DNA of 64,000 nucleotides from NCBI GenBank assembly GCA_013376985.1, contig JACABB010000016.1, forward strand, positions 1 through 64,000, given 5' to 3'. The notes beneath the pieces were generated by a model. It saw only the letters and a program-made list of their open reading frames with translations, did not search any database and was not told the origin of the DNA. The DNA is from Bacteroidales bacterium (GTDB lineage: Bacteria; Bacteroidota; Bacteroidia; Bacteroidales; Tenuifilaceae). Shown here in pieces: positions 1-7,983 of this stretch (positions within the stretch are counted from its first letter, which is position 1; each line of letters begins with the position of its first letter). A program made the translations under genes and the position numbers.

Positions 1-126
1 TAAATAATATCAAGGATTTCAAAGAACTTATAATCAAGTTAACGCAACGCTAGTGCTGCTGCATCAAAAATTAAGGTACAGGGTAACAGGTATTCAGAGG
101 GTGCTGCAAAATTGATTAATCGTTAA
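1..126 (+). pseudogene. possible broken 3' end of a gene entering from upstream
   Basis: Two short reading frames on the plus strand look like consecutive pieces of one protein tail. One frame runs from base 3 to a stop at 51-53 and ends in KELIIKLTQR. Another, open from base 43 to a TAA at 124-126, reads like ordinary protein (SKIKVQGNRYSEGAAKLINR). A one-base frame change in 40-55 would join them; the tandem AACGCAACGC there is a plausible slippage site. The evidence is weak because both pieces are short and the gene body is outside the window. Confidence 0.2.
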
Positions 127-188
127 GCATAAAATAATTGTACTATTCGTTTTTTAAGAATATTGAAATAACAAATTGATTTTACAAA

Positions 189-728
189 ATGAGTAAAAAA
201 GTTTTAGCTATATCCTCGAGCCCACGAAAAGGTGGGAATTCTGATTTGCTTTGCGACCAATTTTTAATGGGAGCAAAGGAATCCGAGCATCAAATAGAGA
301 AAATTACTCTAAAAGATAAAAAAATAAATTATTGTACTGGCTGTGGTACTTGTTTTAATGGTAAAAGTTGTCCACAAAAAGATGATATGGCAGAGGTTTT
401 GGAAAAAATGATTGCAGCCGATGTAATTATAATGGCAACACCCGTGTACTTCTATACTATGTGTGGACAAATGAAAACCCTTATTGACAGAACCTGTGCT
501 CGCTATGCCGAAATCAGCAATAAGGATTTCTATTTCATTCTAACGGCTGCCGATAATAGTATTCCCGCAATGAAAAGAACAATAGAAGAGTTTAGGGGAT
601 TTACTTCTTGCCTAAACAATTCCAACGAAAAAGGAATAATTTACGGTATAGGAGCGTGGAATATTGGCGACATCAAAAAAAGCGATGCGATGAAGGAGGC
701 GATCGAATTGGGTAAAAATATAAACTAA
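189..728 (+). CDS. flavodoxin-family NAD(P)H-dependent oxidoreductase / iron-sulfur flavoprotein-like
   Basis: A 179-residue cytoplasmic protein of the NADPH-dependent FMN reductase/flavodoxin fold. It opens with a beta strand and the FMN phosphate-binding loop SSSPRKGGNSD (about residues 9-19). It then carries a compact cysteine cluster (C49, C52, C55, C61) of the kind that binds an Fe-S cluster in iron-sulfur flavoproteins. The segment ATPVYFYTMCGQMKTLIDR matches the conserved flavin-isoalloxazine loop and dimer region of this family. The likely role is FMN-dependent electron transfer; the physiological substrate cannot be read from sequence. It is a single-gene unit followed by a hairpin at 762-796. 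The start is ATG with no competing upstream start. Confidence 0.8.
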   Translation: MSKKVLAISSSPRKGGNSDLLCDQFLMGAKESEHQIEKITLKDKKINYCTGCGTCFNGKSCPQKDDMAEVLEKMIAADVIIMATPVYFYTMCGQMKTLIDRTCARYAEISNKDFYFILTAADNSIPAMKRTIEEFRGFTSCLNNSNEKGIIYGIGAWNIGDIKKSDAMKEAIELGKNIN

Positions 729-761
729 AAGATATATTAGTTTTTATAAGACTCTTAATAG

Positions 762-796
762 AAGAGGGTATTTCGGACTTTTGAGACACCCTCTTT
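762..796 (+). terminator. probable intrinsic terminator after the flavoprotein gene
   Basis: An 8-bp stem AAGAGGGT (762-769) pairs with ACCCTCTT (788-795), with an 18-base loop and a short T run. The long loop and weak T tract make it a modest terminator. Confidence 0.45.
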
Positions 797-800
797 GTTA

Positions 801-814
801 ACCCCGGCGGGATT
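801..814 (-). repeat. orphan copy of the tRNA-Arg 3' end
   Basis: Fourteen bases (accccggcgggatt) are identical to the 3' acceptor/T-arm end of the tRNA-Arg gene at 933-946, in the same orientation. The copy lies about 120 bases beyond the tRNA 3' end. It may be the remnant of a second tRNA copy or an attachment-site duplication. Confidence 0.4.
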
Positions 815-894
815 AACTCGTTATCTAATATTGCTGACGCATTTGCCGCTCGTACTCCCTCCGGTTATAGTAATATAGGGAAAGCCTTGAAATG

Positions 895-925
895 AAAAAG
901 AGACTACCCCGGAGAGGTAATCTCT
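895..925 (-). terminator. intrinsic terminator of tRNA-Arg
   Basis: Read on the minus strand, AGAGATTACC pairs with GGTAGTCTCT around a 7-base loop, making a 10-bp stem with one G-U pair. It is followed by TTTTT. It begins just after the tRNA 3' end, as expected for tRNA transcript termination. Confidence 0.75.
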
Positions 926-930
926 TCATG

Positions 931-1004
931 TGACCCCGGCGGGATTCAAACCCACGACCTTCAGAACCGGAATCTGACATTCTATTCAGCTGAACTACGG
1001 GGCC
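931..1004 (-). tRNA. tRNA-Arg (anticodon CCG)
   Basis: The reverse complement folds as a 74-base cloverleaf. The acceptor stem is GGCCCCG with CGGGGTC (one G-U pair) and discriminator A. The anticodon stem TCAGA/TCTGA encloses the loop TTCCGGT, so the anticodon is CCG, decoding CGG arginine codons. The T arm carries GGTTTGAATCC. No CCA is encoded. It is transcribed leftward into the terminator at 895-925. Confidence 0.93.
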
Positions 1005-1117
1005 AATTATTTTTTTGATCTCCAAAAAAGTTTACAAATGTAAGTCCCTTTTTCCTCTTTTGCAAGGGAATTGAGCCTTTGCATTTTTATCCACTCAAAG
1101 ATCTTATTGGCTTTAAT

Positions 1118-1148
1118 TTTGACCCAACAGAGGTTTTACTTACCTTTA
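1118..1148 (+). promoter_or_regulatory. Bacteroidota-type promoter for the esterase gene
   Basis: TTTG at 1118-1121 is followed after exactly 19 bases by TACCTTTA (1141-1148). This is one mismatch from the Bacteroidota sigma-70 pattern TTTG-N19-TAnnTTTG. Predicted transcription would start about 10 bases before the ATG at 1165. Confidence 0.5.
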
Positions 1149-1164
1149 TCGAAACTTTACCAAT

Positions 1165-2295
1165 ATGCTAAGATTCCCGTTTTTACTACTTTTTGTATGT
1201 CTTTCCCAAGCAATATTGGCTCAGGTTACAATCACAATAGATTTTTTACCTGCTAAAACTCCAATAAAAGACACCATTTTTATGACATCCTCTTTAAATG
1301 GCTGGAATCCTCATGATAATCCTTATGCCTTTAAATTAGCTAGCAATGGAAAATTATCATTGACTATTAATAATACAGTAGATTCTTTTGAATATAAGCT
1401 ATGTAGAGGAAATTGGAACGAAGTTGAAGTTGATTTAACAGGTCAAGATTTAAAAAATCGGAACTACACATCGAGACTCGGAAATAGACTTGAAATTAAA
1501 GTACTTGGATGGAGAGATTTATCACCCAAGCGAAAATCAACCGCCACAAAAGGGGTAAGTTTTGTTCCAACAAGTATTGAGATGCCTCAACTCAACAGAA
1601 AAAGAACAATAAGAATGTATTTTCCACCTAATTATTCATCGGGCAAACGATTTCCAGTAATCTATATGCACGATGGGCAGAACCTATTCGATTCTGCAAC
1701 ATCATTTTCTGGGGAGTGGAAAGTTGATGAAATACTAGATAGTCTTTATAAATATCACAACTTTTCATGTATTGTTGTTGGGGTTTACAATGGTGAAAAT
1801 CAAAGGTTAAACGAACTCTCGCCCTGGCATAACGATTCGTTAAATGCGGGTGGCGATGGAGATAAATATGCAAAATTCATTGTTAAAACTTTAAAACCAT
1901 TTATTGATAGCCATTACAGAACTTTAATTGATAGGGAAAATACAGCAATCATGGGAAGTTCTATGGGTGGGTTAATGTCATTGTATTTGGCATTGCAATA
2001 CCCCGATGTATTTGGTAAAGCAGCAATCTTTTCCCCTTCGCTATGGTTTTCGCCCAAAGCCTTTGAGATGATACAAAAGTATAATCTTAAAAAGACTCAA
2101 AAAATTTATCTAATTTCGGGAGCAAAGGAGGGCGAACAAACAGTGTACAATACCCTAAAAGCTGATAGTTTGCTGAAACGTATTGGTTTTGATGAGAATT
2201 ACTTAAAATGCAAAATATCAAAGGATGGTGAGCATAACGAGTGGTTCTGGAGTCGTGAATTTGGCGATGCCATTAGATATTTATTTAATTTGTAA
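1165..2295 (+). CDS. secreted alpha/beta-hydrolase esterase with N-terminal carbohydrate-binding-like domain
   Basis: A 376-residue exported protein with a signal peptide ending ILAQ (residues 1-20). Residues about 22-115 look like a CBM20/48-type beta-sandwich (FMTSSLNGWNPHD, then FEYKLCRGNW). Residues about 135-376 form an Enterochelin esterase/D1-type putative esterase domain (PF00756 family). The nucleophile elbow G-S-S-M-G-G places Ser266, with a preceding YMHDGQNLFD strand-loop typical of the family. The likely catalytic His is H357 in GEHNEWFW. Homologues hydrolyse ester-linked sugars, feruloyl groups or siderophores; the substrate here is unknown. It precedes the MORN lipoprotein by 14 bases, so the two are probably co-transcribed. 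Confidence 0.82.
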   Translation: MLRFPFLLLFVCLSQAILAQVTITIDFLPAKTPIKDTIFMTSSLNGWNPHDNPYAFKLASNGKLSLTINNTVDSFEYKLCRGNWNEVEVDLTGQDLKNRNYTSRLGNRLEIKVLGWRDLSPKRKSTATKGVSFVPTSIEMPQLNRKRTIRMYFPPNYSSGKRFPVIYMHDGQNLFDSATSFSGEWKVDEILDSLYKYHNFSCIVVGVYNGENQRLNELSPWHNDSLNAGGDGDKYAKFIVKTLKPFIDSHYRTLIDRENTAIMGSSMGGLMSLYLALQYPDVFGKAAIFSPSLWFSPKAFEMIQKYNLKKTQKIYLISGAKEGEQTVYNTLKADSLLKRIGFDENYLKCKISKDGEHNEWFWSREFGDAIRYLFNL

Positions 2296-2309
2296 TTAAA
2301 CAATAAAAT

Positions 2310-3053
2310 ATGAATCGAATAATTTCAATATCACTTATTGCTTTTATAGCATTGGGTAGTTGCGTAAATGGTAATAGTAAAAGGATACCAGGTCAACCCT
2401 ATGAAGAGTTTGAAGGCACTGTTGTTGAGGGGATTAAAAAAATTTATAATGCCGAAGGAAAACTTGAGACGGAGATTCCTTATAAGGATTCATTACCAAA
2501 TGGAATACAGAAAGAATACTATAAAACAGGCCAACTATTCCGTGAAACCCCTTTAGTAAAGGGTAAAGCAAATGGCATTGTTAAAGAATACACTACAAAG
2601 GGTAAAGTTTACAGGGAGATGCCTGTAATAAATGGCAAAGCAAATGGTATTATTAGGAAATACTATGAGAGTGGTGCTTTGTTCTCTGAGGCTCCCTTTG
2701 AAAATGGACAACCTGTTGCTGGTTTAAAAGAATATAACGAGAAGGGAAATCTTTTAGAATCTCCTAAAATGGTTTTCAATGCTAAAAACATGACAAAAGT
2801 TGATGGGACATACATTTTAGAGATTTCATTATCAGACAAGACTATTAAAGCAGGCTATGCCCAAGTTTTGGTTTTTGATAATAAGGAGATTATTAATAAA
2901 ATATCCACCGCTGATGGCAAGGGAATGTTAAAACTTGCAATACCTGCAGGGGCGATGATGATTAAAAAGTTAACCTTTGAGGCTAAGTATACAACTCTTC
3001 GTAATAATATTTGCGTAATTCGTGACTCTTATAATTTGGTGATTGGCAATTAA
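2310..3053 (+). CDS. MORN-repeat lipoprotein (YwqK-like)
   Basis: A 247-residue lipoprotein: signal sequence followed by lipobox LGSC with lipidated Cys18. Residues about 55-150 hold at least four consecutive MORN_2-type repeats of about 22-24 residues, with the pattern NGI.KEYY..G.L..E.P...G. The C-terminal 90 residues look like a beta-rich domain without recognisable motifs. Database entries often name such proteins 'toxin-antitoxin system YwqK family antitoxin', but no toxin lies next to it and that name should not be taken as function. MORN sheets usually mediate membrane or protein contacts. It is probably translated from the same mRNA as the upstream esterase. Confidence 0.78.
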   Translation: MNRIISISLIAFIALGSCVNGNSKRIPGQPYEEFEGTVVEGIKKIYNAEGKLETEIPYKDSLPNGIQKEYYKTGQLFRETPLVKGKANGIVKEYTTKGKVYREMPVINGKANGIIRKYYESGALFSEAPFENGQPVAGLKEYNEKGNLLESPKMVFNAKNMTKVDGTYILEISLSDKTIKAGYAQVLVFDNKEIINKISTADGKGMLKLAIPAGAMMIKKLTFEAKYTTLRNNICVIRDSYNLVIGN

Positions 3054-3068
3054 ATACCCTGTTTTATG

Positions 3069-3761
3069 CTATTGGTCTAAGGCAAAATCGATAATTGCCT
3101 GTACGTGAATTTCTAGCGTATTGAATACTGGTATATCAATATCGGATTGTTTTATTAGTAATGGAATCTCAGTACAACCTAGGATTATACCGTCTGCACC
3201 CTGTTGTTGAAGAGATGTCATAATTTGAAGAAATTGCTCTTTGGTTTTATCATTAAAAACATTTTTAAAGAGTTCGTTAAAAATAGATCTATGAATAAAG
3301 GCTCGTTCTCTAACATCAGGAATCAGGGTTTCAATGGCCGATTCGTTTAAACGATTTTTATAAAAGCCCTCTTCCATAGTAGTTTTTGTCCCCAATAAAC
3401 CAACTTTTACAAGTCTCTTTTTCTTCACCTCGTTTGCAGTTGCGGTGCCAATGTGGACAATGGGTTTTGAAATTTCTTTTTGAAGATCATCTGCATAAAG
3501 GTGAAGTGTGTTTGCGCAAAGGGCTATACAATCCGCACCAGCTCCTTCAATCTTTTTTGCCGTTTCAATCAATAGTCTGAGAATTCCAACATGATCGTTT
3601 TTTTGATTCAACTCTGCAACATCGGCGTAGTTGAAAGAATATAACAAGCAACGAGCGGCATTTAAACCACCAACTCTTTCATTAATACTCTGATTTATTA
3701 AGCGATAGTATTCCATTGTTGAAATCCAACCTGTACCTCCAATTAGCCCAATGGTTTTCAT
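3069..3761 (-). CDS. aspartate/glutamate racemase family protein
   Basis: A 230-residue cytoplasmic PLP-independent racemase of the Asp/Glu superfamily. Both catalytic cysteines are visible: C82 in IALCANTLH and C196 in IILGCTEIPLL. The N-terminal GLIGGTGWIST loop is the usual substrate carboxylate-binding segment. The length is normal for aspartate racemase-like (RacD/YgeA) members, which interconvert L- and D-amino acids, often for peptidoglycan or signalling. Residue choice alone cannot decide Asp, Glu or broad specificity. It converges on the MORN gene, with only 15 bases between stops. A 9-bp inverted repeat lies upstream of its start (3787-3813). Confidence 0.85.
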   Translation of the reverse strand: MKTIGLIGGTGWISTMEYYRLINQSINERVGGLNAARCLLYSFNYADVAELNQKNDHVGILRLLIETAKKIEGAGADCIALCANTLHLYADDLQKEISKPIVHIGTATANEVKKKRLVKVGLLGTKTTMEEGFYKNRLNESAIETLIPDVRERAFIHRSIFNELFKNVFNDKTKEQFLQIMTSLQQQGADGIILGCTEIPLLIKQSDIDIPVFNTLEIHVQAIIDFALDQ

Positions 3762-3786
3762 AATAATCCTTACATTAAATTATTTA

Positions 3787-3813
3787 TATGCTGATAATTA
3801 GTAAATCAGCATA
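3787..3813. promoter_or_regulatory. inverted repeat upstream of racemase gene (possible operator)
   Basis: TATGCTGAT (3787-3795) and ATCAGCATA (3805-3813) are perfect inverted arms around a 9-base spacer. They lie 26-52 bases upstream of the racemase start codon on the minus strand. The position and symmetry suit a dimeric regulator site, or a hairpin in the 5' leader. No regulator is known. Confidence 0.35.
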
Positions 3814-4046
3814 ACAAAAAAGTTATTGATTTGGAACAATCAAATATATTCTTAAAATTCTTTCGAATATATCTAATTCATTAATAACATTTTTATAATT
3901 GAAGGTAGAAATCTTGTTGTGTTTCCTTGTATTCATAAGAATAGGTATATGACACCTGAGAAATACTGATTATGGATAATTGCGATTAAAAAAAGCAATG
4001 GTTTAATTAGTTTTAAGAATCGCTAGCTTTTGAGATTACCATTTTA

Positions 4047-4054
4047 TATATTTG
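4047..4054 (+). promoter_or_regulatory. -7 box immediately before the methyltransferase ATG
   Basis: TATATTTG matches TAnnTTTG exactly and ends 5 bases before the ATG at 4060. Used as a promoter it would give a leaderless or near-leaderless mRNA. The nearest TTTG (4029-4032) is only 14 bases upstream, shorter than the usual spacing, so this is tentative. Confidence 0.35.
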
Positions 4055-4059
4055 GCGGT

Positions 4060-5226
4060 ATGGAACAGTTCACATTTATTGATCTTTTTTGTGGAGTTGG
4101 CGGTTTTCATATTGCCCTTGAATCGCTTGGAGGTACTTGTGTTTTTGCTTCGGATATTGACGAGGAGTGTAGGAAGGTTTACTTTGATAACTTTGATCTT
4201 GAACCTGCTGGAGATATTACAAAGGTTAATGAAAAAGATATTCCAGCGCATGATGTTCTATGCGCTGGATTTCCATGCCAAGCATTCTCTAAAGCGGGTT
4301 ATAGGAGAGGGGTTAACGATCCTCGAGGGACACTTTTTTTTGACATAGTTCGTATAGCGAAGTACCATAAACCTAAATATTTGATTCTTGAGAATGTGCG
4401 AAATCTTGCTAGCCACGACAACGGTAATACTTGGCGTGTAATTCGTTACAACCTTCGGGAGTTAGGATATAATGTTTCAGATGAACCAATCATTTTCAGC
4501 CCTCATTATTTAGGAATTCCTCAACACCGAGAGAGGGTATTTATACTCTGTAAACGTAAAGATTTAGGCGAATTACCCAGTTTTACCTTTGATAAGAAGA
4601 ATCGACCAGCAAGTGATGCCTTTTCAATTCTTCAACCCGATGATGAGATAGAGAATCTTAAAAAATATAGGTTGAGTAAACGAGAGATTACTTTAATCAA
4701 TCTTTGGAACGAATTTTTAATAATAGTAAAAAACGACCTCCCGGGCTTCCCTATTTGGAGTGAATGGTTAAAGGAATTAGATGACATAGATTATCTCCAC
4801 TTTTACCCAAAATGGAAGCAGGATTTTATTTATAAAAATAGTAGATTATACTCCGAACATAAAACGAAGATTGATTCTTGGCTAGTGGAAGCCTTAAAGA
4901 ATAAAGATTTTACAGGGGCTAAGGCAAAATTCGAATGGCAAGCAGGGAAGGTTTCATCACCAAACCTATGGGATACAATAATGCATTTTCGTCCATCTGG
5001 ATTGAGAGTAAAAGCACCAACTCATTATCCAGCATTAGTTGCCATTACTCAAACATCTATTGTTGGACCACTTAAAAGAAGGCTTACACCAAGAGAGTGC
5101 GCCCGTTTGCAAAGTATTCCTGATTGTTATAAATTGCATTCTACTGATAGAATTGCTTATAAGCAACTTGGAAATTCTGTTAATGTTGAGGTAGTTAAGA
5201 TGTTTGCAAAATTATTACTTGAGTAA
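4060..5226 (+). CDS. dcm: DNA (cytosine-5-)-methyltransferase, orphan
   Basis: A C5-cytosine DNA methyltransferase of 388 residues. The conserved motifs are in order: motif I DLFCGVGGF (about 8-16), motif IV GFPCQAFSKAG with catalytic Cys73, motif VI ENVRNL, motif VIII QHRERVFI, a target-recognition region about 180-320, motif IX RRLTPRECARLQ and motif X KQLGNSVNVEV. An upstream in-frame TTG at 4030 could add ten residues, but motif I then sits unusually far in, so ATG 4060 is preferred. No restriction endonuclease, Vsr nuclease or specificity subunit lies nearby. It therefore looks like a solitary methyltransferase or the survivor of a restriction-modification system. The recognition site cannot be predicted from sequence. 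Confidence 0.93.
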   Translation: MEQFTFIDLFCGVGGFHIALESLGGTCVFASDIDEECRKVYFDNFDLEPAGDITKVNEKDIPAHDVLCAGFPCQAFSKAGYRRGVNDPRGTLFFDIVRIAKYHKPKYLILENVRNLASHDNGNTWRVIRYNLRELGYNVSDEPIIFSPHYLGIPQHRERVFILCKRKDLGELPSFTFDKKNRPASDAFSILQPDDEIENLKKYRLSKREITLINLWNEFLIIVKNDLPGFPIWSEWLKELDDIDYLHFYPKWKQDFIYKNSRLYSEHKTKIDSWLVEALKNKDFTGAKAKFEWQAGKVSSPNLWDTIMHFRPSGLRVKAPTHYPALVAITQTSIVGPLKRRLTPRECARLQSIPDCYKLHSTDRIAYKQLGNSVNVEVVKMFAKLLLE

Positions 5227-5361
5227 AAGAATTATTAGATGGTCAGTACTTTTTTATCAGATAATCGTTTTTATTAAGACAAATTTTAAATCTATTTAGT
5301 TTCACTACTTTTTTTATTATATTGCAAAGTGAATTCTTGATTAACCCTAAATCTAAATTTT

Positions 5362-5850
5362 ATGGAACAGGTACAAGTTGAAAAAAAATTTGCAGGTTTC
5401 TGGTGGAGATTCCTTGCGATTATTATCGATGGTTTAATCCTCGGAGTTGTGAAATGGATTGTAATTACTCCTATACTTGCTGTAGTTGGGTTTGGTGCAT
5501 TCAAAGCGGCAACATCAGGTAATATGAATGAAACAGAAGCAATTGGCATGGTTGGTGCATTTGCTGGAGCTATAGCAATGGCTTGGATTTTTACAATAGT
5601 TGCCGGATGGCTTTATTTTTCGCTTATGGAATCTTCTAAATTCCAAGGTACAATTGGTAAACTTGCACTTGGTATAATTGTAACCGATATGGAAGGGAAT
5701 AAAATTAACTTTGGAAAAGCAACTGGTCGCTATTTTGGTAAGATAGTTTCTGGTATCATTCTATATATTGGTTTTATGATGGCCGGATTTACTGAAAAGA
5801 AACAAGGGTTACACGATATTCTTGCAGGAACATTAGTTTGGAAAAAATAG
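5362..5850 (+). CDS. RDD family integral membrane protein
   Basis: A 162-residue inner-membrane protein with the RDD domain (PF06271). It starts with the family signature FAGFWWRFLAIIIDGLIL, containing the conserved Arg and Asp. It has three to four hydrophobic segments (about 18-50, 68-92, 130-150) and ends with the typical G-LHDILAGTLVW motif. RDD proteins have been linked to ion or compatible-solute exchange in some bacteria, but the role is mostly unknown. It is a single-gene unit closed by a strong terminator at 5868-5902. Confidence 0.85.
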   Translation: MEQVQVEKKFAGFWWRFLAIIIDGLILGVVKWIVITPILAVVGFGAFKAATSGNMNETEAIGMVGAFAGAIAMAWIFTIVAGWLYFSLMESSKFQGTIGKLALGIIVTDMEGNKINFGKATGRYFGKIVSGIILYIGFMMAGFTEKKQGLHDILAGTLVWKK

Positions 5851-5867
5851 AAATATAAAATTTCTTC

Positions 5868-5902
5868 AAGAAAGGGAGTCCGTAACGACTCCCTTTCTTA
5901 AT
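5868..5902 (+). terminator. strong intrinsic terminator after the RDD gene
   Basis: A perfect 13-bp stem: AAGAAAGGGAGTC (5868-5880) pairs with GACTCCCTTTCTT (5887-5899) around the 6-base loop CGTAAC. The A-run and T-run are built into the stem ends, so it could work in both directions. Confidence 0.85.
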
Positions 5903-6019
5903 TCAAGAGGGTAAATGAAACGATTTATTGAAGAAACTTTTATAAGCATCGTCAAACTTTTGCAAAGATTGCTAGTCTATATAATATTAAATCATCCACA
6001 AATTCTAAACTTAACAATC

Positions 6020-7972
6020 ATGCGTATTAAGTTATTAACCTTATTTTTCCTTGTATCATTCGGTTTGCTGGCATCAGCACAAACTGCTGAATTGCTCCGA
6101 AAAGCAGGGACAACAAAGGAATACCCCAGTGCTGGATACATTGTTGTGTACGATAGTACCAGCGTTAATGTACAGGAGACGGGTTTGAGTTACTATATTA
6201 ACTCCAGGCTTTTCAAAGCCTTAACTCCCAGCGGAGCAAAAGAGCTTGCAGTAATTAAATTTGATTACGATCCTCTTACCGCATTTATCCGGATTGAAAA
6301 GGCACGTATTATTAGGGGCAATGGAAAAATTGAAGAGATTCCTAATGCTAAGATATATGATTATCCCGCTCCGGCTCATGCAATATATTGGGGCGCGCGT
6401 CAAAAAATGATTGCCATTGAGCGGTTAGAACCTGGCGATGGTATTGAAATAAAGTTTTTTAAGAAAGGATTTGCTTATGCTCTATTAACTCAACAGGAGT
6501 TAGGTGATGAGTACTATATTCCTCCAATGCGTGGCCATTTTTACGATATCGTAGAATTTTTCTCTGCGTTCCCAATTAAGGAAAAAGTATATAATGTGAT
6601 AATAGCCAAGGAAAAAAAATTACAGTATAAGTTCTATAATGGCAAAGTGGATGAGAAGGTAAGCGAAAAGAATGGAAAAACATGCTACTCATTCTCTGTG
6701 AAGAATATAATGCCGATTAAGCAAGAACCCAAAATGGTTGCACTTTCAGATGTTGCTCCTAAACTTCTTTTATCCACCAGTCCCGACTGGGAGACCAAAT
6801 CGAAATGGTTTTGTGGTGTAAACGAGGATTATGGGAGTTTTAAGTCTACTCCCGAAATCGACAAAAAGGTAAAAGAGATATTAAAGGGTGCAAAAAATGA
6901 GATGGATTCAATCTCAAAATTAAATCATTGGGTTGCCGATGAGGTACGTTATAGCGGCCTAACAATGGGAAAAGGCGAGGGATTCACTCTTCACAAAGGC
7001 GAAATGGATTTTAATGATCGTTGTGGTGTATGTAAGGATAAAGCGGGAATGCTTATTACCATGCTACGCTCAGCTGGCTTTGTTTCGTATCCAGCAATGA
7101 CTATGGCTGGTTCACGTATTGACCGAATTCCTGCCGATCAGTTCAACCATTCGGTTACAGTTGTTAAACTTCGGAGCGGAGAATATAAGTTACTAGACCC
7201 AACATGGGTTCCGTTTACCCGTGAAGAGTGGAGTAGCCGTGAGCAGCAACAAAACTATTTAATGGGCTTACCAGAAGGTGCAGACCTAAAGGAAACTCCA
7301 ATATCATCTCCAGAAAACCACTATTTTAGAATTAATGGTACGTCTCAGCTGGCAAATGATGGTACTTTAACGGGCGAGTTTATTTTAGTTGCTGAGGGAC
7401 AATCTGATGCCAATGTTAGAAGCCTTTTTACACGAAGCTATAAAGCCGATTGGCAGTCGAATTTTGAGAAGGAGTTAATGAAAATATCTCCAAGAATCGA
7501 AATTGTTGAGATGAGTTATACGGATCCTTACGCTTATCTTCTTCAACCTGTTCAAATTAAGGTGAAATACAGAATTCCTAATTATGCAATTGTCACAAAA
7601 AACGAAATTATTTTCACACCAGTTTTAGCATCAAACCTATTTGGTAGTCGTCATAGCCATATCTCTTTTGATCAATCTATCGAAAATCGGAATTACCCAT
7701 TTGTTGATGCCTGTTCTAAATTGATTGAATTAAACGAGATTATTACTCTTCCAGCAAATATGTCGATAAAATTTAAACCTGAAACAACGCAGACGAAGGG
7801 GAGTGGTGCTGATTTTGAATCATCCTATACGTTTGATGGAAACATGCTAAAGTTTTCACAAAAAGTAGTGCTTAAAAAGCGAATCTATCAACCTGAAGAT
7901 TGGCAATCGTTCCGAAATGCAGTAAAATATCAGAACGAATTTGCAAACACACCAGTAATCCTTAAATTCTAA
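6020..7972 (+). CDS. exported DUF3857/transglutaminase-domain protein, catalytic triad intact
   Basis: A 650-residue exported protein. The start is set at ATG 6020 because it opens a clear signal peptide (MRIKLLTLFFLVSFGLLASAQ); the longer frame from 5915 adds a non-conserved stretch. Residues about 40-270 are a DUF3857 beta domain. About 290-420 is a transglutaminase-like core with Cys338 in RCGVCKDKAG, His377 in FNHSVTV and Asp393 in LLDPTW, so the Cys-His-Asp triad is complete. The C-terminal 200 residues are a DUF2569/3858-like beta region. The family is periplasmic or surface-located in Bacteroidota, with unknown substrate. It is 11 bases upstream of a related lipoprotein lacking the triad. 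Confidence 0.82.
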   Translation: MRIKLLTLFFLVSFGLLASAQTAELLRKAGTTKEYPSAGYIVVYDSTSVNVQETGLSYYINSRLFKALTPSGAKELAVIKFDYDPLTAFIRIEKARIIRGNGKIEEIPNAKIYDYPAPAHAIYWGARQKMIAIERLEPGDGIEIKFFKKGFAYALLTQQELGDEYYIPPMRGHFYDIVEFFSAFPIKEKVYNVIIAKEKKLQYKFYNGKVDEKVSEKNGKTCYSFSVKNIMPIKQEPKMVALSDVAPKLLLSTSPDWETKSKWFCGVNEDYGSFKSTPEIDKKVKEILKGAKNEMDSISKLNHWVADEVRYSGLTMGKGEGFTLHKGEMDFNDRCGVCKDKAGMLITMLRSAGFVSYPAMTMAGSRIDRIPADQFNHSVTVVKLRSGEYKLLDPTWVPFTREEWSSREQQQNYLMGLPEGADLKETPISSPENHYFRINGTSQLANDGTLTGEFILVAEGQSDANVRSLFTRSYKADWQSNFEKELMKISPRIEIVEMSYTDPYAYLLQPVQIKVKYRIPNYAIVTKNEIIFTPVLASNLFGSRHSHISFDQSIENRNYPFVDACSKLIELNEIITLPANMSIKFKPETTQTKGSGADFESSYTFDGNMLKFSQKVVLKKRIYQPEDWQSFRNAVKYQNEFANTPVILKF

Positions 7973-7983
7973 TACCGACAACT

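Larger units (their letters stand above)
3762..4059. other. intergenic region between racemase and methyltransferase (divergent)
   Basis: About 300 bases without a supportable gene. It holds an inverted repeat at 3787-3813 close to the racemase start and a -7-like box at 4047-4054 next to the methyltransferase start. The rest is AT-rich with nothing recognisable. Confidence 0.6.

Noticed and set aside
825-1025. 66-residue minus-strand frame (GPVVQLNRMSDSGSEGRGFESRRGH)
   Set aside because: It is the translation of the tRNA-Arg gene, a well-known spurious pattern.
2310-3053. YwqK 'antitoxin' reading of the MORN lipoprotein
   Set aside because: No toxin gene adjacent; the name is a database artefact for MORN_2 proteins.
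4030-4059. TTG start for the cytosine methyltransferase
   Set aside because: Adds ten residues before motif I, and a TAnnTTTG box lies within it; ATG 4060 is more consistent.
5915-6019. Longer N-terminus for the DUF3857 protein
   Set aside because: The extension precedes a clear signal peptide that starts at ATG 6020.
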